Assembly (NCBI GenBank): GCA_014379385.1 | Contig: JACMLW010000008.1 | Coordinates: 1 to 34,480 of the forward strand | Source of the DNA: Phycisphaerales bacterium | GTDB taxonomy: Bacteria > Planctomycetota > Phycisphaerae > Phycisphaerales > UBA1924 | Reading direction: 5' to 3' | Length of the DNA stretch: 34,480 bases | Shown: positions 29,905 to 34,480 of the stretch, piece by piece | Layout of the letters: the number at the start of each line of letters is the position of its first letter | How positions within the stretch are numbered: the stretch's first letter is position 1 | Notes under the pieces: generated by a model | What the model was told of the DNA's origin: nothing | The model's database searches: none | Seen by the model: the letters and a program-made list of their open reading frames with translations, nothing else | Program-made: the position numbers and the translations under genes

Positions 29905-30285
29905 TTATCGCGAGATCTTCCCGACCAGGTCGAGGAGTTCATCGACCATCTCGTCCCGCCGGGAGCCTTCCTCCTGCATGGCCGCGGCCGCGCAGTGTTT
30001 CAGGTGATTGCGCATGAGGTTGCGCGCCACCGAATGCAGAGACTCGCGGACCGCGGCGACCTGGGTGATGATGTCGGCGCAGTACCGGTCCTCCTCGACC
30101 ATCCGGAGGATGCCGCGCACCTGCCCCTCGATGCGCCGCAGGTGATTCGTGTTCAGCTCCTTGAGGTCCGTATCGACCCCAACGGCGCTGTGTTTGTCCG
30201 AGCCTGATAGGCCGGTAGGTACGCCGCAACCGCACGCCGAACCGTTGACGCTCTCTTCCTTTGCTCGGGTGGGTCGCTTAGCCAT
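29905..30285 (-). CDS. CsoR/RcnR-family metal-sensing repressor
   Basis: A 126-residue regulator of the CsoR/FrmR/RcnR family (all-helical, tetrameric DNA-binding repressors released by metal). The core begins LNTNHLRRIEGQVRGILRM and continues EEDRYCADIITQVAAVRESL and NLMRNHLKHCAAA. The Cys of RYC, the His of RNH and the Cys of KHC match the C-H-C copper ligands of CsoR, so a Cu(I) sensor is favoured over formaldehyde or nickel types. The N-terminal 45 residues are an extension with an extra Cys pair (SACGCG). The ATG at 30285 has AGGAG 7 bases upstream; a longer in-frame extension to 30558 is Arg/Ser-rich and not family-like. It overlaps the upstream small ORF by 8 bases. It is expected to repress this metal operon. 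Confidence 0.9.
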   Translation of the reverse strand: MAKRPTRAKEESVNGSACGCGVPTGLSGSDKHSAVGVDTDLKELNTNHLRRIEGQVRGILRMVEEDRYCADIITQVAAVRESLHSVARNLMRNHLKHCAAAAMQEEGSRRDEMVDELLDLVGKISR

Positions 30286-30565
30286 TGCAGCTCTCCTGAA
30301 GTGCGGGAGAGCGCGTGCCCGCCGTCGCCGCCTCGTCGCGATTGCAGCAGGTACACTCGGGCCGGCTGGTCTGGGGCTGGATGTCGTCATTGGGAACGCG
30401 CTGGACCAGAACCGACGGCGGCTGTACCGAGTGCTCCGGCGTAACCAGGACCCGGGAAGTGGTCGTCTCAGTCGCATCGCGTTGCACCGGCTGGCCGTGC
30501 GGGAGCTGGATCGAGAACAGCTCGAGACCCGCCACGATCGTCGGTACCCATGCTGCATGCGTCAT
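30278..30565 (-). CDS. Small ORF overlapping the CsoR start, function unknown
   Basis: A 95-residue ORF with a short hydrophobic N-terminus (AWVPTIVAGLELFSIQL), a Pro/Thr/Gln-rich middle and a CTCCNRD Cys cluster near the C-terminus. I do not recognise the family. GGAG lies 6 bases before the ATG at 30565, and the stop overlaps the CsoR start by 8 bases; both suggest real, coupled translation. The upstream gap of 119 bases contains an imperfect inverted repeat GGTA-N7-TACC that might be a regulator site. The competing frame here belongs to an unlikely N-terminal extension of CsoR. It could be a small metal-binding or membrane-associated peptide of the operon. Confidence 0.45.
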   Translation of the reverse strand: MTHAAWVPTIVAGLELFSIQLPHGQPVQRDATETTTSRVLVTPEHSVQPPSVLVQRVPNDDIQPQTSRPECTCCNRDEAATAGTRSPALQESCNG

Positions 30566-30684
30566 CGGATGCTCCAGTACTAATGGGGATGGTGGCCTCG
30601 ATAGGGTACGAAAGATACCGGGCTGACCTTTCGGCCCGTCAACCGCTGGAAACTGGCGCAGATATCCAGGGGGATGTGCTTCGT

Positions 30685-31551
30685 CTAGAACAGCACGCGG
30701 AATCCGAGCGTCAGCACGAGCTTTGTTTCTGGACGCTCATCCACATCCTGGAGGATGGGCAAGCTCAAACTCGCCTCCAGGGCGAAGGTCCGAGCCTCGT
30801 AGAGAATGCCGGGGCCCATCAGCACCTCGTTGTCGCCATTCGTCTCGTAGAGCCCGTTGAGTTCCAGCGTGAGGTACGTCGCGGCCGTCGTCTCCGCCGT
30901 GTACTCGGCGGGGCTAAGCCGGAACAAGTATGCCGTGTCGTACCGCACTGCATCGGCCGGGCCGTCACCGGGTCGGATATTGAACTCGTCGCTGCCCTGA
31001 TTGAACTTGTACTGCAGCGACTGATTGAACCCGTGCCGACCGAGGATCGCCGTGACGACCGCCCCCACGAACGGATCGAACGAGTGGCTCCCGAGGTCGC
31101 CCGAACCCGTCGGAAGTTCAGACCCGCCGAAAACCGCCAGCCTTACAGAATCTACGGGGCTCAAATCCCATTGGAGCGGCCGCCATTTGAATGAGAGGGC
31201 GAGGTCATTGGTCCCGAGCGTGCGATCAGTCTCACCGGTCGCCCCGCTGTCCTCAACGCTGTAGACCACCGGAAGATCAATGCTGGCGGAGAGGTTCCGT
31301 GCGATCCCATAGACCAGGTTGGTCGTGGCGATGTACTCATCGACCGCTCGGTCTTCGGGTGACGGGTCATCACGGTAGCGAGCGAACTGGAGCTTCTGAC
31401 GCAGATACAGCTTGCCCTCGGAGGGCTGGGTGGCGGCGGGGGTGTTGATGGCCTCCTGTGCCGAGGCGCTTGAAGCCACCCCGGAGACCGCGAAGATCGC
31501 CGGGGCGAGAACCGCGCCAGCGCGGATTCGTGCGCGAGCCTGCACGGACAT
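30685..31551 (-). CDS. Outer-membrane beta-barrel protein of the metal operon
   Basis: A 288-residue exported protein. The signal peptide (residues 1-33, AGAVLAPAIFAVSGVASSASAQ) is followed by alternating amphipathic strands ending in a terminal aromatic (ETKLVLTLGFRVLF), typical of an outer-membrane barrel. KLYLRQKLQFARYRDDPS, NLVYGIARNLSASIDLPVV, LALSFKWRPLQWDL and LAVFGGSELPTGSGD resemble the MetA-pathway/transporter barrel family often found in metal-resistance cassettes. The ATG at 31551 overlaps the stop of the HMA lipoprotein gene (TGATG), so translation is coupled; an in-frame start at 31731 lies within that gene and is unlikely. Its role is probably transport or surface binding of metal or a metal complex, inferred from neighbours. 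Confidence 0.8.
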   Translation of the reverse strand: MSVQARARIRAGAVLAPAIFAVSGVASSASAQEAINTPAATQPSEGKLYLRQKLQFARYRDDPSPEDRAVDEYIATTNLVYGIARNLSASIDLPVVYSVEDSGATGETDRTLGTNDLALSFKWRPLQWDLSPVDSVRLAVFGGSELPTGSGDLGSHSFDPFVGAVVTAILGRHGFNQSLQYKFNQGSDEFNIRPGDGPADAVRYDTAYLFRLSPAEYTAETTAATYLTLELNGLYETNGDNEVLMGPGILYEARTFALEASLSLPILQDVDERPETKLVLTLGFRVLF

Positions 31552-31904
31552 CAGGGCACCCGCACTTTCTCGAGCGTGAACCCGCTCTTGTGGATGGCCT
31601 CGGCTAGTTGCCGCTTCGTCACGCGGGCGTTGTCGGCGAGGGCTACGGCTACCTCGCCCGTGCCCATGTTCACGGTGACATCGGTGACGCCGGGAACGTC
31701 CAGCAACTGCTTGTCTACGTTGTTGGCGCACAGCGGGCAGCTCATGCCATGCACGACGAGCGTCGTGGTTCGGCTTTCGATGGCCGAGTCATCCGCCACC
31801 GCCGTGTCCGAGTTGCTTGACTTTGAGGTGCTGGCGCAACCCACGATTCCCAGAGCGAGGCCCGCCGCGGCGGCGAACGTCACGAGCGTAGAGCGAATAA
31901 CCAT
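31551..31904 (-). CDS. HMA-domain lipoprotein, copper-chaperone-like
   Basis: A 117-residue lipoprotein carrying a single heavy-metal-associated domain. The signal peptide ends in a lipobox (LALGIVGC), so it should be membrane-tethered. After a Ser/Thr/Asp-rich linker the HMA domain reads TTLVVHGMSCPLCANNV (CxxC site), LLDVPGVTDVTVNMGTG and LAEAIHKSGFTLEKV, the standard fold of about 65 residues. Soluble HMA proteins usually pass Cu(I) to P-type ATPases or sensors; a lipid-anchored, extracytoplasmic copy would instead bind or relay metal outside the cytoplasm. AAGGAG lies 8 bases before the ATG at 31904; an in-frame start at 31988 precedes this site. It is translationally coupled to the downstream barrel gene. 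Confidence 0.9.
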   Translation of the reverse strand: MVIRSTLVTFAAAAGLALGIVGCASTSKSSNSDTAVADDSAIESRTTTLVVHGMSCPLCANNVDKQLLDVPGVTDVTVNMGTGEVAVALADNARVTKRQLAEAIHKSGFTLEKVRVP

Positions 31905-32011
31905 AACGCGTTCTCCTTGAAAGATGAACCGATGACCGTGTCTGCTTCCACGGCCAACCGTGGCGCGGCGACGATCCAGAATCAACACGCCTAGTTACAA
32001 CGGCGTTGGTT

Positions 32012-32110
32012 TTACTTGTGGTCTCCTCCTCCATGACCGTCATGACTGTGCCCCCCCGGCCCCGAGAGCGATGCAACCGTCAGCGCGCCTGTAAGAAGTG
32101 CGGGCCTCAT
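32012..32110 (-). CDS. His-rich 32-residue peptide ORF
   Basis: A very short ORF beginning MRPALLTGALTVASLSG and ending GGHSHDGHGGGDHK, so a hydrophobic lead is followed by a His/Asp/Gly metal-binding tail. Its ATG (32110-32108) overlaps the TGA (32109-32107) of the restored frame of the upstream lipoprotein gene, the kind of coupling used elsewhere in this operon. It may be a small exported metal-binding peptide. Alternatively it is what remains of a larger gene, or the present C-terminus of the frameshifted gene upstream, because the unshifted frame of that gene reads straight through it. Confidence 0.4.
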   Translation of the reverse strand: MRPALLTGALTVASLSGPGGHSHDGHGGGDHK

Positions 32111-32503
32111 CGCGCCTCCCCCGGAGCCCACCGCTCCTCGAGCGCCATGCCGCACTTGGGGCAGCGCTCTCCTGGCTGATTCGAGGTGACCTCGGTGCAT
32201 AGGGCACGCATACACGGGGCCCGCCGACGCTGCTTCCTCGTCCCGCTTTTCGCCGCGATCATGCTCAGCAGCGCCGGCCGCATGCGGCTGCGCGGGCCCG
32301 TTCATCTCGGCCGTGTCGCCATGCCCGTGCACCGCGTCCGATGCCGACTCAACCCGGGTGGAGAGCGTGTGCGACCGCGGTGAACGCGCTGCGGACGGCG
32401 CTTCGGCGCTGGCCGGGTGCCCCAACGAGATCGCAGGTTCCACGTAGCGGGCTGAGCAGCCCGTTAGGAGCAGCCCAAGCGTGACCCATGTGGCAGCTTT
32501 CAT
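32107..32503 (-). pseudogene. Lipoprotein with heavy-metal-binding CPMHPE domain, frameshifted
   Basis: The start MKAATWVTLGLLLTGC is a lipoprotein signal with a lipobox, preceded by GGAGAG 4-5 bases ahead of the ATG at 32503. A His/Ala/Glu-rich linker leads to VYACPMH, the beginning of a CPMHPE-type heavy-metal-binding domain. The frame is then lost at about 32195. The shifted frame continues correctly with EVTSNQPGERCPKCGMALEE and stops at 32107. Restoring the usual CPMHPEV needs two added bases (or one fewer). The domain normally binds copper or related metals outside the cytoplasm. Without the shift it would be a 130-residue lipoprotein. The unshifted frame runs on to 32012 and replaces the CPKCGM site with unrelated sequence. 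A sequencing error is possible. Confidence 0.7.
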
Positions 32504-32681
32504 GTCACTCTCCAAATAGAGGACAAGATTGATTGATCGTGGTACAGGTCGAATCAGCGGGCACCACCGCGAACCTACGCTTGCGAGGGCGGCGGATGTG
32601 CGTGGCAGACACGGGGCGCGGTCCGTCCTGTGCAGGCCGCGCGCAAGCACGACCTGGTCAGGCGGGCGTCAGCGATTCCGG

Positions 32682-33104
32682 CTAGATTATGAGCGCGCAG
32701 TGAAGGCGCAGAAGGGAGCACTCGGCTCCAGCCGCAGCGGTATAGGTCGGCCGCGTGGCAACGGTGACGGGCATGCACTCTTGCACGGGATGCGGGAAGT
32801 CGATCACCGCAAGAACCGGCGGCACGCCAACGTCCACGCCCACCTTCGGAACCAGCGTGGTCCTTGTCTCTCGCTTGCCGCAGCGACAGTCGCCGTCCTC
32901 ATCTCCCGGTGGACCCGGAACCGAGTCGTCCGACGCTGACTCGCCGCGGCAGCATGGGGGCAGGTCGCCCGCACTCGACGATGCCACAGCGCCCGCCGTG
33001 CAGCTCGACCACACCTGGAGCCCACAGCAGCACAGCGGCGCGATGGCCACCATCGCGACCGCGACTACCACCGAGATGAAGCCCAAATGTCGTTGCATAC
33101 CCAT
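32682..33104 (-). CDS. Cys-rich exported or membrane protein, first gene of the metal operon
   Basis: A 140-residue protein with an N-terminal hydrophobic segment (LGFISVVVAVAMVAIAPLCCCG) and many cysteines in pairs or clusters: LCCCG, SSC, PPCCRG, GDCRCGKRE, QEC, AEC, LHC. The C-terminus LLRLHCALII and the acidic Pro-rich middle resemble uncharacterised small proteins that open metal-resistance operons in planctomycetes. It could be a periplasmic metal-binding protein. Two ATGs are possible (33104 and 33098); neither has a Shine-Dalgarno, but the promoter at 33109-33136 would start the transcript right at the first ATG, which favours leaderless translation from 33104. The next gene lies 178 bases downstream on the same strand. 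Confidence 0.7.
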   Translation of the reverse strand: MGMQRHLGFISVVVAVAMVAIAPLCCCGLQVWSSCTAGAVASSSAGDLPPCCRGESASDDSVPGPPGDEDGDCRCGKRETRTTLVPKVGVDVGVPPVLAVIDFPHPVQECMPVTVATRPTYTAAAGAECSLLRLHCALII

Positions 33105-33108
33105 GGGG

Positions 33109-33138
33109 AGTATATCACCGAGCGGCGGGTTGACAACC
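33109..33138 (-). promoter_or_regulatory. Promoter with overlapping palindrome, metal operon
   Basis: On the minus strand a -35 TTGTCA (33136-33131) and a -10 TATACT (33114-33109) are separated by 16 bases, the best sigma-70-type match in the window. The start of transcription would fall at or within a few bases of the ATG at 33104, so the mRNA should be leaderless. The palindrome GGTTG-N-CAACC (33128-33138) covers the -35 and is a good candidate operator, possibly for the CsoR-type repressor encoded in this operon. Confidence 0.65.
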
Positions 33139-33193
33139 AGCACCCGAGCGCCGACGTGCACTGTTGGGCGGGCGGTCCCGGAATCAAGTAGCG

Positions 33194-33419
33194 TTACGGC
33201 TTCAAGCGTGAACGTAGCTTCGCGCCCAGCTCAACTCCGACCGCCACTGGATCGAACCACGCGGCGAGGAACGCGGTGATGTCCGTGGCCGTCGTGACAC
33301 CGGACTGGTTGAAGTCAGCTTCGAGCGTTCCGTTTGCGAGGTCCTGGAACCACGCACTCAGGAAGCTCGTGATGTCCCCGCTCCCGACTGAACCATCTCC
33401 GCTGAAATCGGTTGGACAG
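33194..33419 (-). pseudogene. Orphan GC-type dockerin fragment
   Basis: The minus strand encodes a two-repeat dockerin (CPTDFSGDGSVGSGDITSFL, ADFNQSGVTTATDITAFL) with no protein in front of it. Homology starts sharply at the CPTDF Cys near 33419; the upstream sequence belongs to the opposite-strand gene at 33435. Unlike the other dockerins it does not end in Gly-Cys but runs on for about 20 basic residues (GVELGAKLRSRLKP). Motif spelling is also more divergent (GSGDITSFL, TATDITAFL). It is the tail of a lost surface-protein gene. Confidence 0.7.
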
Positions 33420-33434
33420 AGGGAACACCTTGAA

Positions 33435-34146
33435 ATGGACCTCGCAAACTGGAAAGAGGATTGGGGCAACCAGCTACCGGTGTTGATCTACGGCGACTTC
33501 ATCTCGCCAACCGAGACGCTTTGCTTCGCAGAGCTGGGCATCACGGTCGAGCCGAAGCCCATCAAGGACAGCAATGTTCGAGCCATTTGCGTCCTTCAGG
33601 CACGCGTCATCATCGCCGAGCCGACTATCGACGGCTTGGCGGACGCCGCAGCACGGATGAACAAGCTCCTAGGAGCGCTCGCCGCCCTTAACGGAGGAGG
33701 GGCCATGGGCTGGTGGTCCAGCATCATTCACGTTCGGAGCGGTGGCATGATGCCAAAGTTCGAGCCTCCGAGAATCAAGAGGTCTTAGCAGCGCTGCATG
33801 GCTTCCCGCTGCAAGTCAGACGCAAAGTGGAAGCTGCCCTTTTTTGGATTCGCCAGCCAGAAACGCTCGCCACCGAGGGATACAGAAGCTCTATCTTGGG
33901 GCTATTCGCCGGCTATTGGAACGCGTTTGAATGCTTGGTCGATGCCGTGTGTCTTGTTCGCCCAGAAGTACGTTCGACCCGTGCGGCCAAGCAAGCCGCG
34001 ATTGACGAAGTCCTAAGCGCTCGAGGCGGCATACTTAGCGCACAGGACGTGAGGGAACTGAACCGAATCGTCAATCCGGGGATCAGCCCCAAAGGAACCC
34101 ATGCCCTTCGCGTGCTCTTTGGAGAAGCTGAAGGCCGTGATCAACT
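33435..34146 (+). pseudogene. Unknown soluble protein gene broken by a frameshift
   Basis: Two frames read consecutively as one protein. The first, from an ATG at 33435, gives MDLANWKEDWGNQLPVLIYG and LCFAELGITVEPKPIKDSN through to WWSSIIHVRSGG. At about 33745 the frame shifts and continues with DAKVRASENQEVLAALHGFP, FWIRQPETLATEGYRSS, GLFAGYWNAFECLVDAVCL and LNRIVNPGISPKGTHALRVL. The piece is helical and soluble, and faintly like HEPN-type or abortive-infection proteins in its C-terminal half, but I cannot name a family. One inserted base at the junction would restore a continuous product. Meaningful sequence seems to stop near 34120-34146, where a different frame (next feature) takes over. 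Confidence 0.5.
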
Positions 34147-34480
34147 CCGAGCAGATCGAGTATTTCGCGATGGCGGCAGCGCTAAGCGGCGAGCTGGCCG
34201 CGGCTACGTATCTCCGAGGGAGCACGGCGATCGACTCGGACCCGCTCTTCACAGAGACGGGTGCGCCTGCTCCAACGAGGGTCTTTGACCTGGCATCGAA
34301 GATCGTGTCGTACGACACCTCAGACCGGGTTGAGAAACAGTATTTGCAGACCGGGTGCGGTTGCTCGGGCCCTTCGCAGGGGATTAGGCTTGATTACGCC
34401 TACGCACCCGGCACACTCACGAACCACAGCATCAAGATCACCGAGAACTATTTCTCCGGTGGCACCTACACGGCCTACCG
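34101..34480 (+). CDS. Partial ORF, possibly RHS/YD-repeat-like, runs off the window
   Basis: From an ATG at 34101 a plus-strand frame stays open to the right edge (126 codons). It starts MPFACSLEKLKAVINSEQIE, continues through FDLASKIVSYDTSDRVEKQY and LQTGCGCSGPSQGIRLDYAY, and ends ITENYFSGGTYTAYR. The phrases VSYDTSDRVEKQYLQTGCGC and LDYAYAPGT recall the YD/RHS repeats of large planctomycete surface proteins, but too little is visible to be sure. There is no signal peptide, so the ATG may not be the real start; the frame could be a fusion to the end of the broken gene just upstream. No ribosome-binding site is obvious. Confidence 0.35.
   Translation, partial: MPFACSLEKLKAVINSEQIEYFAMAAALSGELAAATYLRGSTAIDSDPLFTETGAPAPTRVFDLASKIVSYDTSDRVEKQYLQTGCGCSGPSQGIRLDYAYAPGTLTNHSIKITENYFSGGTYTAY

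Overview
The window looks like a chromosomal stretch of a high-GC planctomycete, most likely class Phycisphaerae. The reasons are convergent. Two ECF sigma factors of the planctomycete type overlap large Ser/Thr kinases that carry TPR tails. There are secreted proteins with C-terminal 'GC-type' dockerin modules (two copies of a D-x-N-x-S-G...TSADITAFL..WF motif, mostly ending in a Cys). Two further exported proteins end in a PTP/PEP-CTERM-like anchor, and HAF and NxxGxxAF tandem-repeat proteins are present. This assignment is inferred from gene content only.

Layout. 1-751 (-) is the N-terminal part of DnaK. 1056-1478 (-) is a broken propeller/dockerin gene whose edge touches an eIF1/SUI1-like gene (1477-1830, +). 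1870-2215 is a non-coding, strongly hairpin-forming stretch with a minus-strand terminator. 2371-5416 (+) is sigma-kinase cassette 1. 5819-8047 (-) is a secreted chimera (BTRD1 repeats, class A beta-lactamase-like serine hydrolase, Ig-like, dockerin). 8180-11370 (+) is sigma-kinase cassette 2. 11561-14143 (+) is a UvrA2-like ABC protein, and 14333-15034 (+) a PTP-anchored exported protein. 15041-17587 (-) is a third kinase, divergent from an FHA-GAF-PP2C phosphatase (17751-19415, +). A hybrid histidine kinase follows (19731-21413, +).

From 21.4 kb on, the DNA is an accessory mosaic: a frameshifted tyrosine-recombinase tail, a wrecked dockerin gene, two intact HAF/dockerin genes (22806-26091, -), a tRNA-Arg 3' half, an NxxGxxAF exported protein (26838-28034, +), and a diverged second copy of the tRNA-half element. 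A small orphan gene with a strong terminator lies at 28484.

29335-33104 (-) is a heavy-metal (probably copper) operon read from a strong, apparently leaderless promoter at about 33110-33138. Its genes are a Cys-rich exported protein, a frameshifted CPMHPE metal-binding lipoprotein, a His-rich peptide, an HMA lipoprotein, an outer-membrane barrel, a small ORF, a CsoR-type repressor and a nonsense-interrupted HMA/membrane gene. The window ends with an orphan dockerin, a frameshifted unknown gene and a partial, possibly RHS-like ORF.

Two themes stand out. One is signalling: three transmembrane TPR kinases, two sigma factors, one FHA/PP2C phosphatase and one hybrid histidine kinase within 19 kb. 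The other is the cell surface: six dockerin modules, all on the minus strand, three of them on genes that are now broken.
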